A program made the translations under genes and the position numbers. A stretch of DNA of 64,000 nt from Hepsetus odoe (lineage: Eukaryota; Chordata; Actinopteri; Characiformes; Hepsetidae). The notes beneath the pieces are model-generated. The model ran no database searches. It saw nothing but the letters and a program-made list of their open reading frames with translations, and had not been told where the DNA came from. Shown here piece by piece: positions 32,691-43,079 of the stretch. The stretch is from assembly GCA_017165825.1 (NCBI GenBank), contig CM029386.1, positions 2,948,950 to 3,012,949 of the forward strand, given 5' to 3'. Positions within the stretch are counted from its first letter, which is position 1; each line of letters begins with the position of its first letter.

Positions 32691-32915
32691 TCATTTTCTG
32701 CCACTTGTCCCAAGTGGGGTCACAGGGGGCTGCTGGAGTCCAACCCATCTCACACAGGGTGAAGGACGGGGGACACACCCTGGACATGTCGCCAGCCCAT
32801 CGCAGGGAGGAGCGCGACGGGGACGGCACCTTGCTCAAGGGTACCTCAGGGAACCAACCTTTTGGGAAGGGGTTTGAACCCCCGATCCTCTGATCATGCG
32901 ACCAACGCCCAATGA
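32681..32915 (-). mobile_element. tRNA-derived SINE, family A
   Basis: The plus strand opens with tail sequence ('cattttctgccacttgtccc') and closes with head sequence ('gatcatgcgaccaacgccca'). It joins the lectin pseudogene to an RTE fragment. Confidence 0.85.
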
Positions 32916-33365
32916 TTACTTTAAGGGGCTGATGAATGAAGAAAATGAGAGGGAGAGAAGATTACACTTACAGTTCTGTTACAGAGAAGTATGTGAGAGT
33001 AATTCAGTATATGTATGATGGCAGTGTAACAGTGGTGAGATCTGCAGTGGGAGTTATGGATGCACTTAAGGTCGAGGTTGGATTACATTAGGATCAGCAC
33101 TGAGCCCATTCTTGTTTGCAATAGTAATGGACAGGTGGACGAACGAGGTTAGACACGAGTCTCTATGGATGATGATGTTTGCTGATGATATTGTGATTGT
33201 GATGATATTGTGATTGTGATTGATGATATTGTGAACAGCTTGAGGAGAACCTGGAGAGATGGAGATCTGCTCTAGAGAGGAGAGGAATGAAAATGAGTAG
33301 GGCAAAGACAGAATACATGCATGTGAATGCAAGGGAGGAAAGTGGAACGTTTAAATGTAGTCTGT
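32916..33365 (+). mobile_element. RTE-type LINE fragment
   Basis: The plus strand carries the RTE segments 'aaggggctgatgaatgaag', 'SVTVVRSAVG'-like sequence, 'gtttgctgatgatattgtga' (the FADDIV catalytic region) and 'SKTEYM'-like sequence. The catalytic region has expanded by repetition of gatattgtgattgtgat (33,187-33,235). Confidence 0.85.
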
Positions 33366-33380
33366 AGTTCAGATCGTACC

Positions 33381-33440
33381 TGAAACACACACACACACAC
33401 ACACACACATACGCACACACACACAAACACACACAAACAC
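33381..33440. repeat. (CA)n microsatellite
   Basis: CA runs with a few 'aca aac' interruptions at the edge of the lectin module. Confidence 0.9.
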
Positions 33441-33570
33441 ACAGCCTCTCACAAATTGTGTTTAAACACACAAGTACCAGTCTGTGGACTATGAAGAGTT
33501 TAAACTTGTTAATTTAAAGTTAAAACTTGTTAAACTTGAAGCTCGTATTGGAGACAATGTTCATACTGAC

Positions 33571-33610
33571 CTGAGAACAGAACCCTGACTGTAATCCATT
33601 TCAGCTCCAT
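33571..33610 (-). pseudogene. orphan first exon of a C-type lectin gene
   Basis: ATG at 33,610-33,608 opens 13 codons ('MELKWITVRVLFS') plus one base before a GTCAGT donor, the same 40-base phase-1 exon as in the intact gene. Downstream (lower coordinates) there is only a microsatellite and RTE sequence, with no CTLD exon, so it looks like a promoter and signal-peptide exon left without a gene. Confidence 0.8.
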
Positions 33611-33698
33611 TTCTGAGAGAAAGTTTATTTCACAACCAAGAGGTTTGGATCAGAAATGAGGACTTAATGACATTTCATCATTTAACCAAAACACTGCT

Positions 33699-33968
33699 GC
33701 TCCATCATATTGCCAGTAACATGGGCTGCTTTGATCTGCATCACTGCAAGATCAAAGCAGCGTGGGATGAATGCACTGCATGTTCTGTATTGTTCTGTCT
33801 ACTGTTCTGTCTGCTGTTGTTACTGTTTTGTCTGTCTGTTTGTCTCATGTCGTGTCTTATATCGCATCTTATGTGTAGCACCAGGGTTGTGGAGTAACCT
33901 TATTTCGTTTCGCTATGTACTGTGTATACGGTTGAAATGACAATAAAATCCTACTTGACTTGACTTGA
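33699..33968 (+). mobile_element. 3' end of a Rex1-like LINE
   Basis: It matches the 3' end of the LINE at 39,759 in the opposite sense, ending 'aataaaatcctacttgactt' with ttgac repeats. The related module at 36,175-36,195 lacks it ('catttcatcaaattactgc'), which shows the empty site. Confidence 0.9.
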
Positions 33969-34140
33969 TCAAACTACTGCACTGACATTATCGGTGAAGA
34001 TCATCACAGAAAATAGAACGATTAAAATGATTGATACTTACACCATGAAGATCAACACAGTCCTACTAGGAAACTTTCTTCTCCTGTATTTCCTATAAAA
34101 TCCCTGATAGAAAATCCAAATTTGCTGGTGTTCTTCCCCG

Positions 34141-34185
34141 CGATGTCTCTTTTATCCTCTTCACCTCATGTTATGTTCGACAGAG
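34141..34185 (-). promoter_or_regulatory. conserved block upstream of a lectin first exon
   Basis: The minus strand reads 'gaacataacatgaggtgaag' then aggataaaagaga, equivalent to the block at 31,371 and 59,963. Confidence 0.35.
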
Positions 34186-34744
34186 TCTCTCCTCTGTATA
34201 TCTCTATATGTTTAACCAGTGTAGAGGAACATACAACTCTTTGTTTGACATCTCACTGACATGGTTGATTTTCAAAACAAATATCCAGGAGCTCGTCAGA
34301 GATGAATATCAGCTCTGCGTGGTCGTGTTTAACCACTGGGTTCAACAAGCTTCCTCTTGGAGAGCTGGTGTTCAGGATCAAGTAGGTTGAGGGGGGTCTT
34401 CCACTACACAAAGTCTTTTGTGCTGGTGATGTCCTTCCACCCATGATCATGCTTACATTTACCTATCATATATGTCATTACACTACAGTGTTTTAGGTCA
34501 TGATGTTAAATTATTACGTAACAAAAACTGTCACAGGATAATTTCCACAATCAATTTCCAGACAACTGCAGCAACTTTTTGGACAGCTCAACAACAAATC
34601 CCATCAGCCTTGTAATATTTATGGCTTTGTAATAATGTTATGTATCGGGAAAGTGTTTTAATGGAGAATGAAGAGTATACTCAAAACAAATAAGAAGAAC
34701 TATATAATGAAGAAAATAAACATACAATTAGCAAAGAATTCCAA

Positions 34745-34985
34745 AAAATACACTTTTTCTTCTTCTTTTCGTTGTTCAATCTTTCACATTGACCAACTGC
34801 TTGTCATTTCTCACCACATCCATATATCTCCCTGCACCCGGATGATTCACTGTCCTCCCTTTCATTTATGCTCATGTATTTGTTGTACTGACCTTCATTC
34901 CTCCATATCACCAGCAAAAATCATAGTCCAGAGCGACTCCTCCCTAATCCTCATTTCAATATTATATAATATCCCCGGTTTCAAT
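34745..34985 (-). mobile_element. RTE-type LINE fragment with internal deletion
   Basis: The minus strand gives 'YMSINE'-type sequence joined directly to 'GCREIYG'-type sequence, skipping the region between. The same deletion is found at 30,709-30,890 and 36,895-37,075, so it predates the module duplication. Confidence 0.75.
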
Positions 34986-35026
34986 ATTAGATCATGAACC
35001 CTAGGCATCAACATTGGCTCATAGGA

Positions 35027-35766
35027 GCAAGTCAAGTCAAGTAGGATTTTATTGTCATTTCAGCCATATACACAGTACACAGTGAAACGAAATAACGTTC
35101 CTCCAGGACCCTGGTGCTACACACAAGACAAGACACAAGACAACATAAGACAACACGGGGCAACAAGTGCAGACAAGACAGACAACAACAGACAGCACGA
35201 CAGACAGCACATTCATCCATAGAGGGCTGCAGTGTTGTGGAACAAAGCAGCCCAGGTAGATTATGGTGTAGCAGTGTGGTGGAGCGGTGTTACTGATAAA
35301 GTGCAGAGTGCAACAGGAGATCAATAATAAATACAGGATGAAAATAAAGTGGGTTTAAGAGTCCAAGATATTAGCAGTTTAAGAGTTCAAGAGTCTGATG
35401 GCCAGGGGGAAGAAACTATTTCCCACCCTGGAAGTGGAGGCCCGTATTCTGCGGAACCTTTTCCCGAACGGCAGGATGGAGAAGAGGGTGTGTGATGGGT
35501 GGGAGGGATCATCCACAATGCTGGTTGCTTTGCGGATGCAGCGAGTGGTGAAAATATCATGTACAGAGGGCAGAGAGATCCCGATGATCTTCTCAGCTGT
35601 TCTCACTACCCGTTGTAGGGACTTGCGGTCTAAGACGTTGCAGTTCCCGTACCAGGCAGTAATGCAGCCACTCAGGATGCTCTCAATGGTTCCTCTGTAA
35701 AAGATGGTGAGGATGGAAGATGGGAGATGGGCTTTCCTCAGTCTGCGCAGGAAGTAGAGGCGCTGT
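35027..35766 (-). mobile_element. Rex1-like LINE, 5'-truncated (0.74 kb)
   Basis: It matches the 3' end and the C-terminal 75 codons of the LINE at 39,759-43,188 ('RTAEKIIGISLPSVHDIF', 'TTRCIRKATSIVDDPSH'). It stops abruptly at 35,766 inside the reverse transcriptase end. Confidence 0.95.
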
Positions 35767-36149
35767 CAGAACTGTAATGCATGAGCATGATTCTTTTAAT
35801 AGGGACAATTTTAGCATAAGGAAATGGTTGAGTTAATGTCTACCATCTTTTAGCAGAATCATAGAGTAGAATGAAACGTCTGTGGTTGGCTATTCTGCAT
35901 GTCATGGGAGTTATAGGGGCCACTTTTTGGCTCAGTGCAGTTTACACCAGCATTTATAAAAGGTACCCAAGGGATTTTTGTGTAATATTTACAGACAAAA
36001 ATTATTTAAAAAGCAATAATCTGGAGATATATTAAAGTTTTGGCTAAAATTATGAACAAATGATCAAGATAAGTCCATATTAAAATTTACATGTATAAAA
36101 TGATCATGTATAAAAGTATATATGTGCATTGAAGACATTTTGATCAACA

Positions 36150-37075
36150 AACCTCTAGGTCAGAAATGTGGACTTAATGACATTTCATCAAATTACTGCA
36201 CTGACATTATTGGAGAAGATCATCACAGAAAAAAAGAATGATTCATACTCACACCATGAAGATCAACACAGTCCTACTGGGAAACTTTCTTCTCCTAAAT
36301 TTCCTACAAAACCCCTGATTTAAAAGTCAACGTTGCTGGATTCCTTCCCTGTGATGTGTCTCTGATCCTCTTCACCTCATGTTTTGTTCATCTACAGAGT
36401 CTTTCCTCCATATATCTCTATATGTTTATCCAGTGAAGAGGAACATAAAGCTTTTTGTTTGACGTTTCACTGACACAGCTGATTTTCAAATGATCAAGGA
36501 ACTCATCAGAGATTAATTTCAGCTCTGTGTGGTTGCACTGTCGTGTGTAAACTCTGAGCTCAGAAATGTTTTCTCTTGGAGAGCTGGTGTTGAGGATCAA
36601 GTAGGTAGAGGTGAGCCTTGCATTACACAGTCTTTTGTGCTGATGATGTCCCGCCAATGATCATGCTTACATTTACCTATCAAATGTGACATACTACAGT
36701 GTTTAAGGTCATGCTGTTAAATTATCATGTGACAAAATCTGTTTAGACATCTAACAGTGGAGCATCTATTAGGACAGCTCAACAGCAAATTTATACAGCA
36801 TAAACAGCATAAACCTCTGTTATGTCAGTGTTATTTATCAGAGTTAGTAATTAGATGAGAAAGTGTTTTAATGGAAAATTAGGAGTTTTCTTTTTTTTCT
36901 TTTGGCAGCTTTGGCTGCAATGTCTTTCACATTGACCATCTGCCTGTCCTCTCTGACCACATTCATAAACCTCTCTGCACCCTAAAGATCCACTGTCCTC
37001 CCTTTCATTTATGCACATGTATTGGTTGTAGTGACTTTCATTCCTCGTCATAGTCCATGGTGACTCCACTCTAAT
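36150..37075 (-). repeat. lectin promoter module, copy 3 (no first exon)
   Basis: It matches copies 1 and 2 from 'acctctaggtcagaaatg' to the deleted RTE fragment, including 'gaagatcaacacagtcctac' and the conserved block at 36,357-36,402. The part that would hold the first exon is missing. Confidence 0.8.
36357..36402 (-). promoter_or_regulatory. conserved block of the lectin promoter module
   Basis: The minus strand reads 'gaacaaaacatgaggtgaag' then aggatcagagaca. No first exon follows in this copy, so the block is probably idle here. Confidence 0.3.
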
Positions 37076-37290
37076 CTCATTTGTCAGCCTGTTCATCAGC
37101 ATTGCTAACAAGAAATGGCTCAGTTCTGATCCTTGTTTTAAACCCCAACTGTTCAATATTCATCGTTTACTTCTACTGCAGACCTCACCACTGTCACATA
37201 TCCTGTACTACTTTCACATACTTTTCTGTCACTCCTGACCTCCTTGCAAAACCCCAGCTCCTCTCTAGGCACCCTGTCATATGCATTAGC
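36895..37290 (-). mobile_element. RTE-type LINE fragment
   Basis: The minus strand reads 'LLAMLMNRLTNEIRVESPW', 'YMCINERED' and, upstream, the 'gacagggtgcctagagagg' region. Several internal deletions. Confidence 0.8.
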
Positions 37291-37526
37291 ACAATGTTAA
37301 ACATGGTTAAACTAAATGGGACTCAATCTCAGGTCATGGACGCTAGGAAACAACAGTTGATCACTAAACTCTTGACTCAACACTGAATTCTGGAATTTAG
37401 GATTCAACAATAAATCAGGAAGTTTAGAACTTCTACAAATGTTTTTTTATTGCTTTATTATTTAAAAAAGTAGAATTTTATCTTATTTTCAGTGTAATAT
37501 AGTGCTGCTTAAACACAGTTTATCAT

Positions 37527-37651
37527 CCATCCATCCATTTTCTGCCGCTTGTCCCAAACAGGGTCGCGGGGGAGTGCTGGTGTCCAACCTAGCGCACACA
37601 GGGCGTGGAGGGGGAACGCACCCTGGACAGGTCGCCAGCCCATCGTAGGGA
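37527..37651 (-). mobile_element. SINE family A, 5'-truncated
   Basis: It is flanked by acagtttatcat at 37,515-37,526 and 37,652-37,663 (perfect). Only the tail part from 'gggctggcgacctgtccag' on is present. Confidence 0.95.
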
Positions 37652-38985
37652 ACAGTTTATCATTTTTTCATTAATGTTTCTCTCAATGGCCCCAAAATGA
37701 AAGCACAAACTACATGTAAGAGAAATGTCACCATAAACTGAAATAAGTGGCATTTATTTAAATGGACAGAAATTAAGGTGATTACAGGTGAAGTTCTTTC
37801 ATAAAAGCAATAAGGTTAAGTTTATAATAATGTTACATCTGCACAACATAAAGTCTGGAATATAGTCAATAAATATTGCATGATCAGAGACCCCAGTAAT
37901 CCAGACTTACCAAGAATACGAAAGACAAAACTGAAACTAGTTGGAGGAAGAGAATGGATATATGTGTATTCTAACACCACCTCAAACACACTCTATCCTT
38001 AATAAATTGTGCAGATGAAGTTTAGTGTCTGACTCTCAGGCAGGCTGATCCACTGATGTTCTCCTCCAGACTGCACTGCTCCGGTTCTCTCTACAGGACT
38101 GCAGTCTTCTCCCCCTGTGCTGTTACCGGGAGCCCAGTTCTGGTAGCAGATGGACACTCCGTTCACCCAGAACCAGAAGCTGAGAGTGCAGGTGTGACGC
38201 AAACCTACCCACACATGTTCAGTGGAGGCTTTCTGAACCACCTCCATCACCCAGTGCTGGATTTCCTCAGAGTGAACTGAGACCAGGTCCACATGATGCT
38301 CCCTGCAGTATCTCAGAGCTTCTCTCCAGGTCAGATTCTGATTCACCAACTTCAGCTTGTCTGGAGGACAACAAACATCTTGATCATTTCAACAGATTGA
38401 AAAACCTTGAAGTGGTGACATTTAGCATTTTGAGATTCAGGGAATTTTACATTATCAGTGGACACATTAATAAAAAACTGCAATAAGACTCACTCCCATG
38501 GCAGATGAATGGGAACTGGGTGGTGCACCCCACATCATTCCAGCAACCGTGGTCTGTCATAGACACTGCAGTACAGTTCTCGTTTCCACCCTGATTATCT
38601 GGCTGTGAAGATGCCCAGTATCTGAACGAGGAGTTTTTCTGATCAGACCACTGCCAGGAGTCGTTAAACAAGCCGATCCAGACACTATCACTGATTGAAG
38701 AATTTACCAAACTCCAGACCTGCAGGTTCTCAGTCTGGTTCCTCACAGTGACTAGGTCAGTGTGGTTCTCTCTGCAGTAGCTCTGAGCTTGACGCCAGGT
38801 CATGTTGGTATTAATGAATACATATTTCTGAATGCTTGTTTTGGGGTCTAAAAAAAAGTAAAGTCTTATTAATTTACCAGCTCAGAAAATTTAGATCAGC
38901 CTTTATAAACAGATCTATGGTTTAGTCAGTGTTTCCTCCTCGACCCAGTTAATGAAACTCTTTCATACAGAAAAGATGTTCTTAC

Positions 38986-39362
38986 CATCAAAACACACAA
39001 AAGGGTTTTACAGGACTCATCATTCCATGTTCCAACATTTTTATACATAGCAACACAGTACTCATTCCCCGCAGCATTGTTCGGTTCTCCACTGGTCCAG
39101 TTTCTGTATTTGTCTCCCTCTTTGTTTCTATCTGCTAGAGACCAATGCCATGTCCCATTTGTTCCTTTATTAAGACCTATCCATGCAAGGTTTCCTGTTT
39201 TGTTTTCTAAAGCAACATTCAGCTTCTTCATCTCCTCCATGTTGTTGATGGTGGCCAGATCAGTGTAGTTCTGTCTGCAGTAGCTCTGAGCTTCATCCCA
39301 GGTTTTATTCTCATTAACAAAGTGATACTGATGAAGAACATATCCAGATCCACCACACACAG
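38986..39362 (-). other. exon 2 of the three-CTLD lectin gene (CTLD1, EPN type)
   Basis: The acceptor 'gattttcacag' precedes 'CGGSGYVLHQYHFVNENKTW'. The donor follows tttgatg|gtaag. It codes a full CTLD with 'WIGLNKGTNGTWHW'. Length 377 bases, against 384 in the intact paralogue at 60,326-60,709, where the difference should be a multiple of three. Confidence 0.85.
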
Positions 39363-39496
39363 CTGTGAAAATCATGAGAAAGTTCAATTTTAATAGTGCT
39401 ATCAGCAGACAGCAGACATTTTTTCATTTGCTATCAGCTAACAGCAGATCAAAGATCTTCAACCCCTGCAAGAAAAAGGGAAGAGGAATGTCTATA

Positions 39497-39738
39497 ATGG
39501 GCAGTGGTGGCCTAGGGGTTAAGGCATTGGCCACATGATCGGAGGATCAGGGGTTCAAACCCCTTCCCAATGGGTTGTCCTGAGGTACCCTTGAGCAAGG
39601 TACCATCCCCGTCCCGCTCCTCCCTGGGGTGGGCTGGCGACCTGTCCAGGGTGCGTCCCCCGTCCTCGCCCTGTGTGCGCTGGGTTGGACACCAGCACCC
39701 CCCACGACCCCGTTCGGGACAAGCGGCAGAAAATGGAT
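39497..39738 (+). mobile_element. tRNA-derived SINE, family A, full length
   Basis: It is flanked by the 12-base duplication ggaatgtctata (39,485-39,496 and 39,739-39,750). It lies in intron 1 of the lectin gene, just beside the LINE. The head, body, 'gggctggcgacctgtccag' and the 'gcggcagaaaatggatgg' end are all present. Confidence 0.95.
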
Positions 39739-40140
39739 GGAATGTCTATATACTATTTCAAGTCAAGTAGGATTTTATTGTCATTTCAGCCATATACACA
39801 GTACACAGTGAAACGAAATAACGTTCCTCCAGGACCCTGGTGCTACATACAAGACAAACACAAGACAACATAAGACACAACACGGGGCAACAAGTGCGGA
39901 CAAGACAGACAAGACAGACAACAACAGATGGCACGACAGACAGTACATTCATCCGTGGAAGGCTGCAGTGTTGTGGAACAAAGCAGCCCAGGCACATTAT
40001 GGTGTAGCAGTGTGGTCGAGCGGTGTTACTGTATTTAAAGTGCAGAGTGCAACAAGAGATAAATAAATAAATACAGAATGAAAAGTGGAGGAAGTGGTGG
40101 GTGAAGTGGTGGGTTTAAGAGTTCAAGCTATTGGTGGGTT

Positions 40141-42525
40141 TTAAGAGTCCATGATATTGGTGGTTCCAGAGTTCAACAGTCTGATGGCCAGGGGGAAGAA
40201 ACTATTTCCCATCCTGGAAGTGGAGGCCCGTATGCTGCGGAACCTTTTCCCGGATGGCAGGAGGGAGAAGAGAGTGTGGGAAGGATCATCCACAATGCTG
40301 GTTGCTTTGCGGATGCAGCGAGTGGTGAAAATGTCCTGTACAGAGGGCAGAGAGACCCCGATGATCTTCTCAGCTGTTCTCACTACCCGTTGTAGGGACT
40401 TGCGGTCTAAGACGTTGCAAATCCCATACCAGGCAGTAATGCAGCCGCTCAGGATGCTCTCGATGGTTCCTCTGTAGAAGATGGTGAGGATGGAAGGTGG
40501 GAGACGGGCTTTCCTCAGTCTGCGCAGGAAGTAGAGGCGCTGTTGGGCTTTCTTTGTGATGGAGCTGGTGTTGAGGGACCACGTGAGGTTGTCGGTGATG
40601 TGAACACCAAGAAACTTGGTGCTCTGGACCAACTCCACAGGTGAGGTGTTGATGATAAGTGGAGTGTGGTCCCGACGTGATCTCCTGAAGTCAACAACCA
40701 TCTCTTTAGTCTTGTCGACGTTCAGAGACAGGTTGTTGGTTCTGCACCAGTCCGTCAGCTCTTGTATCTCCTCTCTGTAAGCTGCCTCGTCTCCACCGCT
40801 GATCAGACCCACCACGGTTGTATCATCAGCGAATTTGATGATGTGGTTCGAGCTGTGCTTGGCTGCACAGTCGTGGGTCATCAGTGTGAACAGCAGTGGG
40901 CTGAGCACACAGCCCTGGGGGGCTCCTGTGCTCAGTGTGATGGTGTTGGAGGTGCTGCTACTGATCCTGACTGACTGGGGTCTCCCAGTCAGGAAGTCCA
41001 GGATCCAGTTACAGAGGGAGGTGTTCAGGCCCAGCAGCCTCAGCTTCTCACTCAGGTGCTGAGGGATGATGGTGTTGAATGCTGAACTGTAGTCGATGAA
41101 CAGCATTCTGACGTAACTGTCCTTTCTGTCAAGATGAGAAAGGGCCAGATGGAGGGTGGTGGAGATTGCATCGTCCGTTGAACGGTTGGGACGATACGCA
41201 AACTTCAGGGGGTCTAGTGAGGAGGGGATCTGGGACTTGATGTGCCTCATGACCAGCTTCTCGAAGCACTTCATGATGGGTGTGAGTGCGACGGGACGAT
41301 AGTCGTTGAGGCGGGAGATGGATGGTTTCTTAGGCACTGGAATGATGCTGGTGGTCTTGAAGCACCTTGGAACAACAGTGGTGCTCAGAGAGGTGTTGAA
41401 GATGTCAGTGAGAACAACTGCCAGCTGTTCTGCACATCCTCTGAGCACATGACCTTGAATATTGTCTGGACCGGCAGCTTTCCGTGGGTTGACTCTGAGA
41501 AGAGATCTTCTCACCTCGGCTGTGGTCAGACGGAGAATCTGGTCGTTCGGAGGAGGGGTGGTCTTCCTCATTCTCGTGTCGTTCGCTGCATCAAACCGTG
41601 CGTAGAAGTGGTTCAGTGCATCTGGGAGGGAGGGGTCACCGTCACAGGCAGGTGGAGATGTCCTGTAGTTGGTGAGGGCCTGGATGCCCTGCCACATGCG
41701 CCGTGTGTCACCAGTGTTCTGGAAGTGGCCATGGATTCTCTCTGCGTGAGCTCGTTTCGCCGCTCTGATGGCCTGAGACAGGTTTGCCCTCGCTTTTCTT
41801 AGGGCGGCCTCGTCCCCTGACTTGAAGGCCTTGTCCCGGGTTCTCAGGAGTCTGCGCAGCTCCGCGGTCATCCATGGCTTTTGGTTGGGTCGTGTTATGA
41901 TGAACTTGGAGACAGTAACATCCTCAATGCACTTGCTGATGTAACCAGTCACTGAAGCTGTGTACTCCTCCAGGTTGATGGAGTCACCGTAGGTTGCAGC
42001 CTCCCTAAACATGTCCCAGTCGGTGCGTTCGAAGCAGTCCTGAAGAGCAGAGATGGCTCCTGTGGGCCAGGTCTTTCTTTGCTTCAGGGTGGGTCTCACG
42101 CGCCTGACGATGGGTCTGTACGCTGGGATCAGCAGCACAGAGATGTGGTCTGAGTGTCCGAGGTGGGGGCGGGGCTCCGCTCTGTACGCGCCGGCCAGGT
42201 TTGTGTAAACACAGTCCAGCGTGTTTTCCCCCCTCGTCGCAAAGTTCACATGTTGATGGAATTTAGGGAGAACTGACCTGAGATTTGCATGGTTGAAATC
42301 TCCGGCAACAATAAATAATCCGTCTGGGTGATAGTTTTGGAGTCCGCTGATAACTCCATAAAGTTCAGCCAGCGCGATGTTAGCATTAGCGCTGTTAGCA
42401 CTAGCGCTGGGTGGAATGTATACCGCCAAAATAAACACTGTAGAGAACTCCCTGGGCAAATAAAACGGTCTGCACCTGACTGTTATCAGCTCCAGCAGTG
42501 TTGAGCAGTGTACTGAGACCAGCAC
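40141..42525 (-). CDS. LINE ORF, endonuclease C-half and reverse transcriptase (open)
   Basis: About 795 codons remain open. They cover the second half of the endonuclease domain ('GLFIVAGDFNHANL' with the catalytic D and N; 'GHSDH' with the terminal H), a linker ('NQKPWMTAELRRLLRTRDKA'), and the reverse transcriptase from 'NPRKAAGPDNIQG' through 'LSPLLFTL', the FADD catalytic motif and the thumb/C-terminal domain to 'NSFFPLAIRLLNS'. There is no genuine start at the 5' edge: upstream coding sequence continues in another frame after a two-base loss at the palindrome gtgtttacgtaaacac (42,543-42,558), compared with the copy at 24,313. A 28-base repeat expansion breaks the frame again at 42,690-42,731. 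The element therefore cannot make a complete protein, although its reverse transcriptase is unbroken. Confidence 0.85.
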   Translation of the reverse strand: MLVSVHCSTLLELITVRCRPFYLPREFSTVFILAVYIPPSASANSANANIALAELYGVISGLQNYHPDGLFIVAGDFNHANLRSVLPKFHQHVNFATRGENTLDCVYTNLAGAYRAEPRPHLGHSDHISVLLIPAYRPIVRRVRPTLKQRKTWPTGAISALQDCFERTDWDMFREAATYGDSINLEEYTASVTGYISKCIEDVTVSKFIITRPNQKPWMTAELRRLLRTRDKAFKSGDEAALRKARANLSQAIRAAKRAHAERIHGHFQNTGDTRRMWQGIQALTNYRTSPPACDGDPSLPDALNHFYARFDAANDTRMRKTTPPPNDQILRLTTAEVRRSLLRVNPRKAAGPDNIQGHVLRGCAEQLAVVLTDIFNTSLSTTVVPRCFKTTSIIPVPKKPSISRLNDYRPVALTPIMKCFEKLVMRHIKSQIPSSLDPLKFAYRPNRSTDDAISTTLHLALSHLDRKDSYVRMLFIDYSSAFNTIIPQHLSEKLRLLGLNTSLCNWILDFLTGRPQSVRISSSTSNTITLSTGAPQGCVLSPLLFTLMTHDCAAKHSSNHIIKFADDTTVVGLISGGDEAAYREEIQELTDWCRTNNLSLNVDKTKEMVVDFRRSRRDHTPLIINTSPVELVQSTKFLGVHITDNLTWSLNTSSITKKAQQRLYFLRRLRKARLPPSILTIFYRGTIESILSGCITAWYGICNVLDRKSLQRVVRTAEKIIGVSLPSVQDIFTTRCIRKATSIVDDPSHTLFSLLPSGKRFRSIRASTSRMGNSFFPLAIRLLNSGTTNIMDS

Positions 42526-42695
42526 AGCGTTTGTACACCATTGTGTTTACGTAAACACACAGCCCCCCTCCGCGAGTCTTTCCGGACAGAGCGGAGTTTC
42601 TGTCCGCGCGAAACGCGGAGAGTCCAGCGAGCTGGATGGCGGTGTCCGGAACGCTGTCGCTGAGCCATGTCTCCGTAAAAACAAAAACGGAGTCT

Positions 42696-43079
42696 CTATA
42701 CTCTATACTCTATACCAGAGTCTCTATACTCACGCTGGGTGTTCAGCTGGAGTCGTATACAGTCCAGTTTATTATCCAGGGAGCAGACATTGGCGAGGAG
42801 GACGGACGGGATAGCCGGTCGGCTAGCATTAGCCTTGAGCTGAGCCCGGACCCCAGCACGCTTGCCGCGTTTCTGTTTCCTCTCACACCGCTTCCTATGT
42901 CCTCTCAGTCGGCCAGGTTCAGCAGGCGATCTCGTGGACTGAAGGCCTGGTCTTCTCAGCACGCCGAGCTCCCGTAGCGTTGTTCGGAGAGTCGCTGGAA
43001 GACTGAATCCTGGCTGATTCCTGAGCTCCAGCAGTGTTTGGCGGTTAAGTTTAAGAGCATTCACAGATGTGACGCTCAT
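42696..43079 (-). pseudogene. LINE ORF, N-terminal part
   Basis: ATG at 43,079 opens 'MSVTSVNALKLNRQTLLEL' and a basic region ('RLRGHRKRCERKQKRGKR'), then enters the endonuclease domain ('ANVCSLDNKLDCIRLQL'). The frame ends inside a local repeat expansion. The matching part at 23,690-24,100 lacks the expansion and continues into 'FVFTETWLSDS'. Confidence 0.8.

Larger units (their letters stand above)
33440..34905 (-). repeat. lectin promoter/first-exon module, copy 2 (inverted)
   Basis: Reverse complement of copy 1: first exon, intron start with (CA)n, conserved block at 34,141-34,185, 'ctctccaagaggaagc' (revcomp near 34,350) and the deleted RTE fragment with its A/T-rich border. A Rex1-like 3' end is inserted at 33,699-33,968. 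Confidence 0.85.

Noticed and set aside
32603..32893. 96-codon frame joining lectin and SINE sequence
   Set aside because: A chance run-through from a broken CTLD into a family A SINE.
39497..39580. Possible tRNA gene
   Set aside because: The A/B-box region belongs to a SINE head: the body and tail follow, a target duplication flanks it, and the same head recurs throughout the window.
41242..41802. 186-codon frame on the plus strand
   Set aside because: It is antisense to the open reverse-transcriptase frame of the Rex1-like LINE, and its composition follows from that.
40141..42525. Reading the LINE frame as a host gene
   Set aside because: It has endonuclease and reverse-transcriptase motifs, several truncated copies nearby and a LINE 3' end.
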